From Planctomyces sp. SH-PL62 (GTDB lineage: Bacteria > Planctomycetota > Planctomycetia > Planctomycetales > Planctomycetaceae): DNA of 56,872 nt. The DNA is taken from positions 1-56,872 of the forward strand of contig CAMDDX010000005.1 of assembly GCA_945893075.1 (NCBI GenBank), written 5' to 3'. Made by a program: the position numbers and the translations under genes. A model generated the notes under the pieces. It was not told where the DNA came from and ran no database searches. It saw nothing but the letters and a program-made list of their open reading frames with translations. Of this stretch, positions 25,412 to 34,640 are shown piece by piece; the first letter of the stretch is position 1, and each line of letters opens with the position of its first letter.

Positions 25412-26893
25412 CTATCGGATCTTCTGGTCAGGCAATTGCTGCTTCACGCCTTCATCGAGCGGCATCTTGTCGTTCGTGATGCCGACCTCGATCATGAGCC
25501 TATCAAGTTCGGCCCGCAACTGTGCGGCGATGCCAGCACAGCGCGGGTCGTCAATCAGGTTGCAACGTTCATCGGAGTCGCAGGCGAGGTGATACAGTTC
25601 AGACTTATGCCGATCGGGCTGGCCGTCGCCGTGAGGATAACGGACCAGCTTCCATTCGTCGGTGCGGACGCCGCGCACGTTGGGCGTGTACGGGAACTGC
25701 TTCTCGTAGTTGTAGTGATATAGGAACGAGCGTCGCCAAGAGGGATCGCCCTCTGTGACCAGCTTTCGCCACGAGCGTCCGTGAATTTTTTGCGGGGCTT
25801 CGATGCCGCAGAGTTCCAACAGGCTCGGAGCCATATCAACCGTCAGGACGAGCGGCTCAACAACGCGCGGGCAGTGGGTCGGTGTGAGCTTCGGATATCG
25901 CACGATGAGCGGAATGCGGATGCTCGGCTCGTGCATCGTCCGTTTATCGACCATGCCGTGCTCGCCGTTGAGCAGACCGTTGTCTCCCATGAAGACGATG
26001 ATCGTGTTGTCGAGTTGGCCGTTTTCTTCCAGCAGCCGATACAACCGGCCGACCGAGTCATCGACCGACAGGATCGTGCCCCAATAGGCGCGCGTCATGG
26101 CGGCGAAATCTTTGACGGCGGCGGGGCTGTCATCCGGAAACTTCTTTCGCCACTCAAACAGCGGGCCATAGATGCCGTGCCAGGTCGGCAGTCGTTCTTT
26201 GATCCAAGTCGGTTTGTTTTGAAGCTGAAACGCCGTGTCGGGATAGCGGACCTCGACGTGATCGAAGGCGTGCTCGTACTTCTTCTCCGGGAAATAAAAG
26301 CTGTGTGGAGCTTTGTGTCCCAGGAACATCAGCCACGGTTTCGTGTGCGGCTTCTTTAGCCACGACTCGGCCAAGTCGGTGACGACGTGCGTGTAGTAGC
26401 CGGGGAGCGTCGCCCGTTTGCCGTCCACGTTGAACTCGGTATCGAAGTATTTCCCTTGCCCTTTGTGAGTCGCGAAGAAGTCGAAGCCGGGACGCTTCTC
26501 GTCGTTCTCTTCTCCCATGTGGTACTTGCCGATGTAGCCGGTCTCGTAACCGGCCGACTGCAACAACCGCGGGAAGCTGGCCAGTTCGGCGGGGTATTCG
26601 GTGAAGTTGTTCGTGACTCCGTGAGCGTGCGCGTACAGCCCGCTGAGAATCGACGCTCGGCTGGGCGAGCAGAGCGACGTCGTGCAGAACGTGTTCTTGA
26701 AGAAGACTCCCTCGCGAGCCAGTCGGTCAATGTGCGGCGTCTTCAAATGTGGATGACCAGCGACGCTCAGGCAGTCCCATCGCAAGTCATCGCAGAGAAT
26801 GAAGAGGACGTTGGGCCGAGCCTGCTGTGCCTGTGCCTGAGCTGTCGGCGTCGCCAAGACCGAGAACAAGAACAGCAGAAACGCGAATCGCAT
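25412..26893 (-). CDS. Exported sulfatase
   Basis: Type I sulfatase (493 aa) that would hydrolyse sulfate esters of polysaccharides outside the cytoplasm. A signal peptide [20 protein letters not shown] is followed by [13 protein letters not shown] (metal ligands Asp35/Asp36). CSPSR at residues 75-79 has Cys75 as the formylglycine precursor. YIGKYHMG and [13 protein letters not shown] complete the active site. The overall pattern resembles N-acetylglucosamine-6-sulfatase-like planctomycete sulfatases. An anaerobic or FGE-type maturase is needed but not encoded here. The ATG has GAGG upstream. It is monocistronic, with a divergent FAD oxidoreductase. Confidence 0.95.
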   Translation of the reverse strand: MRFAFLLFLFSVLATPTAQAQAQQARPNVLFILCDDLRWDCLSVAGHPHLKTPHIDRLAREGVFFKNTFCTTSLCSPSRASILSGLYAHAHGVTNNFTEYPAELASFPRLLQSAGYETGYIGKYHMGEENDEKRPGFDFFATHKGQGKYFDTEFNVDGKRATLPGYYTHVVTDLAESWLKKPHTKPWLMFLGHKAPHSFYFPEKKYEHAFDHVEVRYPDTAFQLQNKPTWIKERLPTWHGIYGPLFEWRKKFPDDSPAAVKDFAAMTRAYWGTILSVDDSVGRLYRLLEENGQLDNTIIVFMGDNGLLNGEHGMVDKRTMHEPSIRIPLIVRYPKLTPTHCPRVVEPLVLTVDMAPSLLELCGIEAPQKIHGRSWRKLVTEGDPSWRRSFLYHYNYEKQFPYTPNVRGVRTDEWKLVRYPHGDGQPDRHKSELYHLACDSDERCNLIDDPRCAGIAAQLRAELDRLMIEVGITNDKMPLDEGVKQQLPDQKIR

Positions 26894-27030
26894 CGTCGAG
26901 ACCTCACGCAAAATTTGGAAGACCGACCGAGGCGTCAGATTCTCGCTTTGTCGCCGGACATGCAACCAACTCGTCTTCTCCGCTTTTCGGACAACAACTA
27001 GAACGCCGCCTCGAATTGGGTGCGGTGTCC

Positions 27031-27104
27031 ATTTTCCGCCCTTCATTTTTCGCCAGCCGGAGTTTGAACCGCGAAGAGCTGGCGGAAAATGGAGGGCGAA
27101 AAAT
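27031..27104. repeat. Palindrome, GCTGGCGAAAAATGG class
   Basis: 27-base arms (27031-27057 with 27078-27104, three mismatches) in the divergent gap between sulfatase and FAD oxidoreductase. It is the same class as 31445 and 51770. Confidence 0.8.
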
Positions 27105-27131
27105 GAAGGCAGTTCTCTGGGAGTCCACGGC

Positions 27132-28373
27132 GTGAATCTGGATATCGTGATCTTTGGTGGCGGAGCGGCCGGGTTATGGCTGCTCGACGAGCTGACGCGG
27201 CGCGGATCGAACGCGGTGCTGTTGGAAGCGAATGCGCTGGGGACCGGGCAGACGGTGGCCGCTCAAGGGATCATTCACGGCGGTTTGAAATACACGCTGC
27301 AAGGTTTGCTGACGAACTCCGCGATCAGCATTCGCGAGATGCCCGCCATCTGGCGCGAGTGCCTCGACGGACAACGCGAGCCGAATCTCAGCGCCGTGCG
27401 GCGACGTTCCGACGAATGCTATTTATGGCGCACCGATTCGCTGTCGTCGCGGCTCGGAATGTTGGGGGCCAAGATGGGATTGCGAGTCGCTCCGCAAACG
27501 GTGTCGGTCAATGATCGGCCAGAGATCCTGCGTGGCTGTCCCGGCACGGTGGCTCTGTTGCCGGAGCAAGTCATCTCGACGGTCAGCTTGATCGAAGTGC
27601 TGGCGGCGCGGAATCGCGAGCGGCTACTGAAAGTCGATCCCGCGCGAGTCGAGTTCGATTGCGGTTCACCCGGCGAGATCACGTCGATCCGCATCGGTGA
27701 TGACATCGCGTTTCAACCGCGAGCTGTCGTTTTCACCGCCGGGGCCGGCAACTCGGCATTGCGACGCAGTGTGGGACTGACCGGCGAGGTGATGCAGCGT
27801 CGGCCGCTGCACATGGTGCTGCTGCGTGGCAGACGACTGCCGATGTTTCAAGGACACTGCGTGGACGGTGCGAAGACGCGCGTCACGATCACGTCTGAAT
27901 TGGATTCATTGGGACAAACCGTTTGGCAAGTCGGCGGCCAGATCGCCGAGGATGGTGTCGCTTGGGACGAGCGGACGTTGCTGACCCGTGCTCGCGACGA
28001 GTTGCGAGGCGTGTTGCCGAACATCGACCTGTCATCCGTGGAATGGAGCACCTACCGCGTCGATCGCGCGGAAGGGATCGTTCCGGGCGGCAAGCGGCCG
28101 GAGTCGGTGCAGATTCGCCGCGACGGTAACTGCCTGACCGCGTGGCCGACGAAACTGGCGCTCGTGCCGCAGTTGGTGACGGAGATCGTGGGGCACGTTT
28201 TCAACGTGCCCGGCCGGCATTCTTCGAGTCAGCACGGCCAGGTTGAAAACCTGCCCCACGATTGGCCTCGGCCGAGCGTCGCGTTGCCTCCGTGGGAATC
28301 GGTGGAGCGATGGATTGCCGACAGCCGCCTGTCTGAAACAACTCCGATCAAGACGTTGCCGCGAGCCGCATAA
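27132..28373 (+). CDS. FAD-dependent oxidoreductase (DAO family)
   Basis: A 413-residue flavoprotein of the glycine oxidase/glycerol-3-phosphate dehydrogenase-like DAO group; substrate not predictable. The FAD-binding start is [20 protein letters not shown] (GxGxxG-type) with [20 protein letters not shown] after it, where the ADP-ribose and flavin contacts lie. A second conserved part, [18 protein letters not shown], holds the TAG/GxG motif. GTG is the start. Near residues 353-376 an in-frame palindrome inserts GHVFNVPGR...[10 protein letters not shown]. It probably forms no operon; the following aldo/keto reductase is 136 bases away with a palindrome between. Confidence 0.85.
   Translation: MNLDIVIFGGGAAGLWLLDELTRRGSNAVLLEANALGTGQTVAAQGIIHGGLKYTLQGLLTNSAISIREMPAIWRECLDGQREPNLSAVRRRSDECYLWRTDSLSSRLGMLGAKMGLRVAPQTVSVNDRPEILRGCPGTVALLPEQVISTVSLIEVLAARNRERLLKVDPARVEFDCGSPGEITSIRIGDDIAFQPRAVVFTAGAGNSALRRSVGLTGEVMQRRPLHMVLLRGRRLPMFQGHCVDGAKTRVTITSELDSLGQTVWQVGGQIAEDGVAWDERTLLTRARDELRGVLPNIDLSSVEWSTYRVDRAEGIVPGGKRPESVQIRRDGNCLTAWPTKLALVPQLVTEIVGHVFNVPGRHSSSQHGQVENLPHDWPRPSVALPPWESVERWIADSRLSETTPIKTLPRAA
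28187..28260. repeat. GTGG-foot doublet inside the FAD oxidoreductase gene
   Basis: The left unit folds as GGGCACGTT/AACGTGCCC and the right unit as CAGGTT/AACCTG, with outer GTGGGGC and GCCCCAC ends. The C-to-G difference in one strand of the hairpin is matched in the other. It is translated in frame. Confidence 0.85.
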
Positions 28374-28382
28374 AGTCCGCTG

Positions 28383-28479
28383 CCGGCTGAAAGCTGTGGG
28401 CTGAACGCTGATGGCTGTTATCCCAATCCTCGAATTTGAAATGACAGCCTTCAGCCTTCCGCCCACAGCTTTCAGCCGG
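28383..28479. repeat. Imperfect long palindrome
   Basis: Outer 19-bp perfect arms CCGGCTGAAAGCTGTGGGC (28383-28401 with 28461-28479) continue inward imperfectly (CTGAACGCTGATGGCTGT against ACAGCCTTCAGCC). It lies between the FAD oxidoreductase and aldo/keto reductase genes. Confidence 0.8.
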
Positions 28480-28509
28480 ACATGCGGTTGGTGACCGAGG
28501 AATTGAGCG

Positions 28510-29292
28510 ATGCGACCATTGGGACAAACCGGATTGCTCGTCACGCCGCTGGGCTTCGGTGCATTCAAGATCGGACGCAACGAGAAGGTCAAATATCCGC
28601 AGCCGTATGATTTGCCGGACGACGCGGCCGCCGAACGATTGCTCAACGGAGTACTCGATGCCGGCATCAACCTGATCGACACCGCGCCGGCTTACGGCAT
28701 CAGCGAAGAACGGGTCGGCAAGCTTCTCTCGCAACGGCGCAATGAGTTTGTGCTCTCAACAAAAGTCGGCGAGCGATTCGTCAACGGCGAATCCTCGTTC
28801 GACTTCACCGGCCCCGGTGTACGAGCCAGCGTTGCCGAGAGTCTGCGGCGGTTGCGAACCGAAGTGCTCGACATTGTCTTCGTGCATTCGAGCGGCGATG
28901 ACCTCGCGATCCAGCAGCAGACTGAGGTCGTGCCGACTCTGCAAAAACTCAAACACGCCGGCTACATCCGAGCCATCGGGTTCTCTGGCAAGACACCGGC
29001 CGGTGCCGAGGCTGCGCTCGAATGGGCCGACGTCGTGATGGTCGAGTATCACCTGCACGACACATCGCACGCCGAGGTCATCGCATCGGCGGCGAGTCGC
29101 GGAGTTGGCGTGGTCGTCAAGAAGGGGCTGGCCTCCGGACATCTGCCGCCGGCGGACGCGATTCGTTTTGTGCTGTCCAATCCACACGTCGCCAGCGTGA
29201 TCGTCGGCGGACTGAGCTTGGAGCATCTGAAAGACAATTTCGCGTCAGCGTCAGCCGTACCGCGACCGTCAGGGAGCGGCCCGCACCGGTGA
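28510..29292 (+). CDS. Aldo/keto reductase
   Basis: NADPH-dependent carbonyl reductase family (260 aa). Seen: [11 protein letters not shown], the catalytic region [20 protein letters not shown] (Asp and Tyr of the tetrad), STKVGERF (Lys), DIVFVHSSG (His), and the late [17 protein letters not shown] that binds cofactor. The protein is somewhat short for the family (usually 270-330). Its last ~10 residues, [12 protein letters not shown], are encoded by the arm and loop of a palindrome. The original stop has therefore apparently been replaced by read-through into the element. Confidence 0.9.
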   Translation: MRPLGQTGLLVTPLGFGAFKIGRNEKVKYPQPYDLPDDAAAERLLNGVLDAGINLIDTAPAYGISEERVGKLLSQRRNEFVLSTKVGERFVNGESSFDFTGPGVRASVAESLRRLRTEVLDIVFVHSSGDDLAIQQQTEVVPTLQKLKHAGYIRAIGFSGKTPAGAEAALEWADVVMVEYHLHDTSHAEVIASAASRGVGVVVKKGLASGHLPPADAIRFVLSNPHVASVIVGGLSLEHLKDNFASASAVPRPSGSGPHR

Positions 29293-29321
29293 ATCAGGCC
29301 GCTCCCTAACGGTCGCGGTAC
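29257..29321. repeat. Palindrome, CCGCGACCGTCAGGGAGCGG class, forming a C-terminus
   Basis: 24-base arms (29257-29280 with 29298-29321, one mismatch). The left arm codes for the end of the aldo/keto reductase and its stop codon lies in the loop. Same class as 4591-4658. Confidence 0.85.
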
Positions 29322-29347
29322 TGCTGTCGCGCTTCTACCATCCGCCT

Positions 29348-29839
29348 ATGAGCCACAAGACACCTAAAACCATCGATGCCGAAAAGGGCAAGAACGCGAT
29401 CGTCTGCCGGAATCGTAAGGCGTCGCACGAATATGAAATCCTGCAAGACATCGAATGCGGCCTGATGCTGCACGGCAGCGAGGTCAAAAGCATCCGCAAC
29501 GGCAAGGTCTCGATCGACGAGGCGTTCGCTCGGATTCGCAACGGCGAGCTGTGGCTGGTCGGCTGCCACATCGCCGAGTACCCGCAAGCCAACGTGCAGA
29601 ATCACGAACCGCTGCGGACTCGCAAGCTGCTGCTCCACAAACGGGAACTCGCCAAGTTCGTTGAGAAAGCCAGCGAGCGCGGCCACACGCTGATCCCGAT
29701 GGATGTGCATTTCACCGAGGGCAAGGTGAAGATCAAGCTGGCGATCGCACGCGGACGCAAGCTGCACGACAAGCGTGAGAAGCTCAAGACCGACGACGTC
29801 AATCGCGAGATCCGGCAGGCGCTACGACGTGGGAAGTAG
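29348..29839 (+). CDS. smpB: SsrA-binding protein SmpB
   Basis: Binds tmRNA and takes it to stalled ribosomes for trans-translation (163 aa). Seen: AIVCRNRKASHEYEILQDIE, GLMLHGSEVKSIRNGKVSI (the OB-fold signature), LVGCHIAEYPQAN, RKLLLHKREL and the basic tail GRKLHDKREKLKTDDVNREI. It is intact and of normal length. tmRNA is not found in this window. The stop codon lies inside the following palindrome, which fills the gap to the convergent ABC gene. Confidence 0.97.
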   Translation: MSHKTPKTIDAEKGKNAIVCRNRKASHEYEILQDIECGLMLHGSEVKSIRNGKVSIDEAFARIRNGELWLVGCHIAEYPQANVQNHEPLRTRKLLLHKRELAKFVEKASERGHTLIPMDVHFTEGKVKIKLAIARGRKLHDKREKLKTDDVNREIRQALRRGK

Positions 29840-29888
29840 CCGCACTCGCCAGAGTGCGGGGTGGCCCGCGTTCTGGCGAACGCGGCTA
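29836..29888. repeat. GTAG-foot doublet between convergent genes
   Basis: GTAG + CCGCACTC/GAGTGCGG hairpin on the left and CCGCGTTC/GAACGCGG + CTAC on the right. Each 8-bp stem is perfect. The two halves differ by paired changes (AC to GT, GT to AC), a clear case of covariation. It overlaps both stop codons and may terminate both genes. Confidence 0.92.
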
Positions 29889-31394
29889 CGATCTCGCTGT
29901 CGCCGCTTCCATGATCCGTTGCTCGGTGAATTCACCGCGGCGGAACTCGCCCGTCAGCCGGCCTTCGCATAAAACGAGAATTCGATCGCAGAGAGTAATA
30001 AGTTCCGGCAACTCGCTCGACGTGACAATCAAGCCGAGTCCGTCGCGACAAAGCGAGTCAATCAGTTTGTAAAGCTCGGCCTTCGCGCCGACATCGACGC
30101 CGCGCGTGGGATCGTCGAGCAACAACACCTTCGGTTGCGTGCGCAGCCAGCGAGCGATGACGCACTTCTGTTGGTTGCCGCCGCTGAGGCTGGTGATCGC
30201 CGCCTCGCTCCCCGCTGACTTCACGCCGAGCCGCACGATGGATTCGTCCGCGGACGCTCGTTCGCGGCGGCCGGAGATGAGGCCCAGCGAACAGGCTTCG
30301 TCGAGCGTGCAGACGGTGACGTTGTCGCGCACCGTCAGATGCGAAAACAGGCCGAGCCGTTTGCGGTCCTCGGTGACGAGGGCCATGCCAGCCGCGACGG
30401 ACTCTTCGGGATGCGAGAAGCTCACCGGCTGACCGTCGAGCACGATGCGCCCCTGCGGCGGAATCTCGCTGGCCCCGAACAGGCATTCGAGCAACTCGGT
30501 GCGACCCGCTCCCATCAGCCCGGCGATGCCGAGCACTTCGCCGCGCCGCAGTTCAAAAGACACATCTTTCAATCGCCACGGCCGAGCGTGTCCCGGCCAC
30601 GGCAGCGAAAGTTTCTCGACGCTGAGCACCACGTCTCCCGGCTGACGCGGTTGATCGAACGACGTCTCTTCAATCTCGCGGCCGACCAGCAAGTGCGTGA
30701 CTTCGCGCGGAGTCGCTTCATCGCGCCGCAGAGTCCGCACATGCCGGCCGTCGCGTAGCACGGTGATGCGGTCGGCCAGCCGGAAGATCTCGTCCATCTT
30801 GTGCGAGATGTAGAGGATCGTGACGCCATCGGCTCGCAGCCGCCCGATGATCTCGAACAGCCGTTCGGTCTCCGTTTCGGTCAGTGCGCTGGTCGGTTCA
30901 TCCATGATGAGGATGCCGGCTCGTTTCGACAGAGCCTTCGCAATCTCAACCAACTGCTGATCGCCGACTCGCAGTTCACCGACGCGCTGATCGGGATCGA
31001 GCCGACAGCCAAGCTGTCGAAACAACTCTGCCGCCTCTTGCCGCGCCGAGGATTCGTCGAGCAACCCAAACGCTCCGCGCCGCTCGCGGCCGAGAAAGAT
31101 GTTCGCCGCGACCGAAAGCTGTTCGACGAGATTCAGTTCCTGATGAATGATGCTGATGCCGGCCACCTCGGCATCGCGGGTGCTTGTGAAGCGGACCGGC
31201 TCGCCGCGCAACCGCAGTTCGCCGTCGTACTCGGTGATGACGCCGCTGAGAATTTTCATCAGCGTGCTCTTGCCGGCTCCGTTTTCGCCGACGATCGCGT
31301 GCAGTTCACCGGCAGCGATTTCCAGCGAGACGTCCTGCAATGCGACGGTCCCCGCGAACCGCTTCGTGATCTGCCGCACTTCAATCAATGACAT
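29886..31394 (-). CDS. Sugar-type ABC transporter ATP-binding protein
   Basis: A 502-residue double-ATPase of the RbsA/XylG/MglA group that powers import of a sugar or other small solute at the inner membrane. First domain: GENGAGKSTLMKIL (Walker A), VGDQQLVEIAKAL in the signature position and LIMDEPTSAL (Walker B). Second domain: the degenerate GLMGAGRTELLECL, then LSGGNQQKCVIARWL and VLLLDDPTRGVDVG. ATG at 31394 has AAGGA 9 bases upstream. No permease or binding protein lies beside it, so the gene is an orphan here and its substrate cannot be assigned. Confidence 0.94.
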   Translation of the reverse strand: MSLIEVRQITKRFAGTVALQDVSLEIAAGELHAIVGENGAGKSTLMKILSGVITEYDGELRLRGEPVRFTSTRDAEVAGISIIHQELNLVEQLSVAANIFLGRERRGAFGLLDESSARQEAAELFRQLGCRLDPDQRVGELRVGDQQLVEIAKALSKRAGILIMDEPTSALTETETERLFEIIGRLRADGVTILYISHKMDEIFRLADRITVLRDGRHVRTLRRDEATPREVTHLLVGREIEETSFDQPRQPGDVVLSVEKLSLPWPGHARPWRLKDVSFELRRGEVLGIAGLMGAGRTELLECLFGASEIPPQGRIVLDGQPVSFSHPEESVAAGMALVTEDRKRLGLFSHLTVRDNVTVCTLDEACSLGLISGRRERASADESIVRLGVKSAGSEAAITSLSGGNQQKCVIARWLRTQPKVLLLDDPTRGVDVGAKAELYKLIDSLCRDGLGLIVTSSELPELITLCDRILVLCEGRLTGEFRRGEFTEQRIMEAATARS

Positions 31395-31444
31395 TTCCGT
31401 CAATCCTTTTCGCGGAGCACTGTAAGGTCCGGCGGGCAGGCAAA

Positions 31445-31509
31445 AAATGTGGGGCGAAAAATGACAACCAGCAGCACGGCTTCTGGTCCTTTATTTTTCG
31501 CCCTCCATC
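31445..31509. repeat. Palindrome, GCTGGCGAAAAATGG class
   Basis: 18-base arms (31445-31462 with 31492-31509, three mismatches); the right side continues to TTTCGCCAGC. It lies upstream of the ABC gene, in the gap to the duplicated-domain protein. Confidence 0.65.
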
Positions 31510-31572
31510 TTTCGCCAGCTTGTCTTTCGAAATTCAAAACCGTTCCGCCCGTCCGTTCGGTGCCCATCTCTG

Positions 31573-33027
31573 TCAACGACGACTGGGCAATGGCTTTCCC
31601 GGCTTCATCGGCAGCATGCGCTGCTGCGCCTCGCGTTGCTGCCGCAGTAAGCCGAGCACCTGCCGCTGCACGCCCGCGGTCTGCCGAACCACAAGGCTCC
31701 CGGTGGTCACCAACTCGGTCACGTTGCCTCCCTCGCCGTCCCTATCCAGCCAGGGACCGCTCGTGCTGGATTCGAGCATTTGCCTCAGCGAGGCATAGTC
31801 CTCATTCGGGCCAATCAAGTCGGAGACTGGATAAGTCCGGTTGACGAGTTTTTCCTTCTCCTTAGAGGCCGTGGTCACGAGCAGCACTTCATGTTCGCGG
31901 ACGGATGCCAGGCCGAGTGGTCTCAACAGCAATTCCAGCGCAGAGCGGGCCGTGATTTGTTGAAGTTGCAGCGTGACGGACGTGTCGGGCGCGATGCCTT
32001 CTTCTGTCAGCGCGTTGTTGTCGAGCACGACGTTGATCGAGAGTTGCTTCGCGAGCACGACAACAACCTCGGTCAGCGGTGTGTTCAGAAAGCCGATCGA
32101 GACCGTCTTGTCCAAAGCCTTTTCGAGGCGTTGTTCGGCTTCGCTCTGCATCGTGCCGATGACTTCGAGGAATTCGGCCGGCGCGGCCGGACGCTTCAGC
32201 AGCGAGCTGGCTGCGACGGCACGCTGCTCGTCCCATTTCTTCAATGTCTGTTTGCCAGCCAACTGCAGGTTGCCGCGTTGAGCGACACGCAAACTTCGCA
32301 ACAACTCCAGAATTTCGCGATGGACCTGATACGTCTGCCGCACGCTCACGCTGCCGGAAGCCTCCAGGTCCGTGAGAGTGCCCCCTTCGCCATCTCTGGT
32401 TTGCCACGGACCGGAGGTTTCTTCCTCGATGATCCGGATCAGGCTTTGAAAATCCGGACCCTCGTATCCAGGAAAGTGACAGAGGTCGGAGACAGGATAT
32501 GTCCTGGTGACGAGATGCTGCTTGGCCTTCGCCAGTGTCGTCACCAGCAACACATCGTGTTTCGGGATTGCTGCGAGCTGCAACGGTGTCAGGATCAGAT
32601 GCAGCAGCGAGCGCAACCGCAGGCCGTCGAGTTTCCGCGTTATCGGCGTATCGGGCGCGATGCCTTCCTCGGTCAGTGCATTGACATCAATCACCATCTT
32701 GATCGAGGCGTACTCTGCGAAGAATGGCACAACGTCGTACAGCGGCGTGTCGGTGAAGTCGCAATCGAGCGACTTTTCCAAGGTCGCTTCGATTCTTTGT
32801 TCTTGTGGCGAAAGCGGCGGCAGGAATTCGACGAACTCAACTGAGCCGGACGGTGGCATCGCGGCTGTTGTCGCGGTGGCGGTTGGCTCCGGCCGATTCA
32901 GCGGTCCCGGAAATGCAAAACGCCACAGGCCGAACAGGCCCAGAGCGATCAGGCCGCCCAGCAACGACGACACCACCAGCGCGGGGATGATCGGCAACTC
33001 GGGACGCGAGGTCTGTGGATCGGACAT
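31573..33027 (-). CDS. Membrane protein with two tandem secretin-N/STN-like domains
   Basis: A 484-residue protein of unknown function. A single helix near residues 20-42 (IPALVVSSLLGGLIALGLFGLW) anchors it. Then two ~190-residue copies follow of a domain with (K/Q)LxxxFxxTPLxxVVxxxAxxxxIxxVxDxNALTEEGIAPDT, LxxLLxxLxLxxxxxxxVLLVTT, (T/N)RTYPVSDL, and SGPW..RDGEGG. The pattern matches the secretin/TonB short N-terminal (STN/N0) fold common in planctomycete and type II secretion-like proteins. There is no beta-barrel domain. The ATG has GAGGAG upstream. It may be a periplasmic docking protein. Confidence 0.75.
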   Translation of the reverse strand: MSDPQTSRPELPIIPALVVSSLLGGLIALGLFGLWRFAFPGPLNRPEPTATATTAAMPPSGSVEFVEFLPPLSPQEQRIEATLEKSLDCDFTDTPLYDVVPFFAEYASIKMVIDVNALTEEGIAPDTPITRKLDGLRLRSLLHLILTPLQLAAIPKHDVLLVTTLAKAKQHLVTRTYPVSDLCHFPGYEGPDFQSLIRIIEEETSGPWQTRDGEGGTLTDLEASGSVSVRQTYQVHREILELLRSLRVAQRGNLQLAGKQTLKKWDEQRAVAASSLLKRPAAPAEFLEVIGTMQSEAEQRLEKALDKTVSIGFLNTPLTEVVVVLAKQLSINVVLDNNALTEEGIAPDTSVTLQLQQITARSALELLLRPLGLASVREHEVLLVTTASKEKEKLVNRTYPVSDLIGPNEDYASLRQMLESSTSGPWLDRDGEGGNVTELVTTGSLVVRQTAGVQRQVLGLLRQQREAQQRMLPMKPGKPLPSRR

Positions 33028-33165
33028 GGCGAACTCCTCGTGAGGCACGGCGGCATTGAGCCTGTTGACGTCACCCTATCGCAGATGATTCACAGTCGAT
33101 ACTGAACCTCGATCGTCAGGGAGACGAAACTCAACAGCCTCGTCCTCAATCCAGCGATGTTTGCA

Positions 33166-33475
33166 AACCCCACCGAGCTTGCCTCATTGATCTCTACACA
33201 ACTCCAAGATCAAGACTCTGATTTAGGTCTCGCTCATGCAGTGAATGAGTCTTTCTCCCATTCGCTGCCTCCCTAAATTCGCTGTCGAGTCCTTCTCTTT
33301 GAATTGAAGGCGTCCCCGACGGCTTCGGACGACAAAAGATCGACAGCGAATTTAGGGAGACAGCGAATGGAATGCCTGCCGACGGTCTCGTGACGACGCG
33401 TGGCACCGCCTCTTGCCAAGAATTGTCTGCGGATCGACGTTGTGTAGAGACCAATGAGGCCAGCTCGGTGGGGTT
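33166..33475. repeat. Nested palindrome (310 bases)
   Basis: Outer arms of 37 bases (33166-33202 with 33439-33475, two mismatches) enclose inner 31-base arms (33258-33288 with 33340-33370, one mismatch). The 631-base gap between 33028 and 33658 holds this and no gene I can support. One palindrome appears to have been inserted into the loop of another. Confidence 0.88.
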
Positions 33476-33658
33476 GCTGGTTTGATGCCTAGTCCCACGG
33501 TCCAATGGTGCTTACGTTGCCGCTGGGCGAGTGAGCGGCATCCGCCGCGACGGACGAGTCGCCCGTCTTGGGAATGGAGATCGACTCCACGACATTCCAT
33601 GACACCGGTGGCTAGCGCCATTCCGCTCAAAGTCTGACTCCAACACGATTGGCAACAC

Positions 33659-34381
33659 ATGAAACTCAGCTTTGTTCTCATCGTCTCTTGCTGGCTGGCC
33701 GCTGCGGTCAACGCTGCTGATCCCCCGCAGCCGACATCGCGAACCAATCGAGAACTCGAAGGTTGGACGATCCGCGTGGATGACCGCTTGCTGGGCGAAG
33801 CACCCGATGCGGCACTCGGCGCGAAAGCGCTCCGCTTTCTCGAAGCGAAGCTCGTCGAGATCAAAGCGGTCGTCCCAGCGGAACGGCTGAAGGACTTGCA
33901 GGAGGTCACGATCGTGCTCGATCTGAACTGCGGCAAGTTGGGATCAATGCAGTATCACCCCGATGCCGGTTGGCTGAAGGCAAACGGATTTCCGACAGAC
34001 TTGGCGAAGTGCGTCCATCTGCCGCGCGCCGCCGACGTGCAGACGCGGCGCAACATCAACGAGCAACCGTGGGTGATCCTGCACGAACTGGCTCACGCCT
34101 ACCACGATCAAAAACTGAGCTTCGATGAGCCGCGCATCAAGGCCGCTCACGAGAAGTTCAAGGAGAGCGGACACGGCGACGCGGCGCTGCTCTACAACGG
34201 CAAGCGCGTGAAACATTACGGCCTGACCAACCAGAAGGAGTTCTTCGCCGAGATGACCGAGTCGTTCTTCGGCGTCAACGACTTCTTCCCCTTCAACCGC
34301 GCCGAGTTGCAAGAGGCCGAACCCGAACTGTTCCAGCTCCTCACGGAGATTTGGATCTCGCCGAAGAAGCCAGCCGAGTGA
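33659..34381 (+). CDS. Exported putative zinc metallopeptidase
   Basis: A 240-residue exported zincin-like protein. It has a signal peptide (MKLSFVLIVSCWLAAAVNA) and a mature domain with LDLNCGKLGSMQYHPDAGWL. The zinc motif HELAHAYHD is at residues 142-150 (H142, E143, H146), with a downstream acidic ligand candidate in FFAEMTESFFG near residue 198. This is the pattern of the short HExxH plus distant E families seen in planctomycete metallopeptidase-like proteins. The substrate is unknown. The upstream 33-kb palindrome is the only other feature nearby. Confidence 0.8.
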   Translation: MKLSFVLIVSCWLAAAVNAADPPQPTSRTNRELEGWTIRVDDRLLGEAPDAALGAKALRFLEAKLVEIKAVVPAERLKDLQEVTIVLDLNCGKLGSMQYHPDAGWLKANGFPTDLAKCVHLPRAADVQTRRNINEQPWVILHELAHAYHDQKLSFDEPRIKAAHEKFKESGHGDAALLYNGKRVKHYGLTNQKEFFAEMTESFFGVNDFFPFNRAELQEAEPELFQLLTEIWISPKKPAE

Positions 34382-34399
34382 CAGCACGGTTTGCGAAGA

Positions 34400-34527
34400 G
34401 GGGTCAGGTGTTCTGATTTCTGTTTTGGCGGTGCGAATCAACGTCAACCTTTGATCGCACGACTGACTGGCAAATTGCGTCACAGGTGAATCGCGGGGCC
34501 AAAACAGAAATCAGAACACCTGACCCC
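34400..34527. repeat. Long palindrome, GGGGTC class
   Basis: Perfect 30-bp arms (34400-34429 with 34498-34527), starting GGGGTCAGGTGTTCTGATTT, around a 68-base loop. A small related hairpin (GGTCGGGTCT/AGACCCAACC) follows at 34575-34601 before the next gene. Confidence 0.9.
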
Positions 34528-34574
34528 GGATTGCCAACTAATTTTTGGGAACGAGGTTCCAGCACCGCCCGATA

Positions 34575-34601
34575 CGGTCGGGTCTGGAGACCCAACCTAC
34601 G
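34575..34601. repeat. Single CTAC-foot hairpin
   Basis: GGTCGGGTCT pairs with AGACCCAACC, followed by CTACG. It looks like one half of the GTAG doublet class and resembles the hairpin inside the DUF1501 gene at 38744. Confidence 0.6.
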
Positions 34602-34640
34602 TCGCTGCCACCAACTCGTGGCGACGGGAAAGGATTTCCA

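Noticed and set aside
29886-31394. Operon for sugar uptake
   Set aside because: Only the ATPase is present; smpB on one side and a secretin-N-like gene on the other do not belong to an uptake system.
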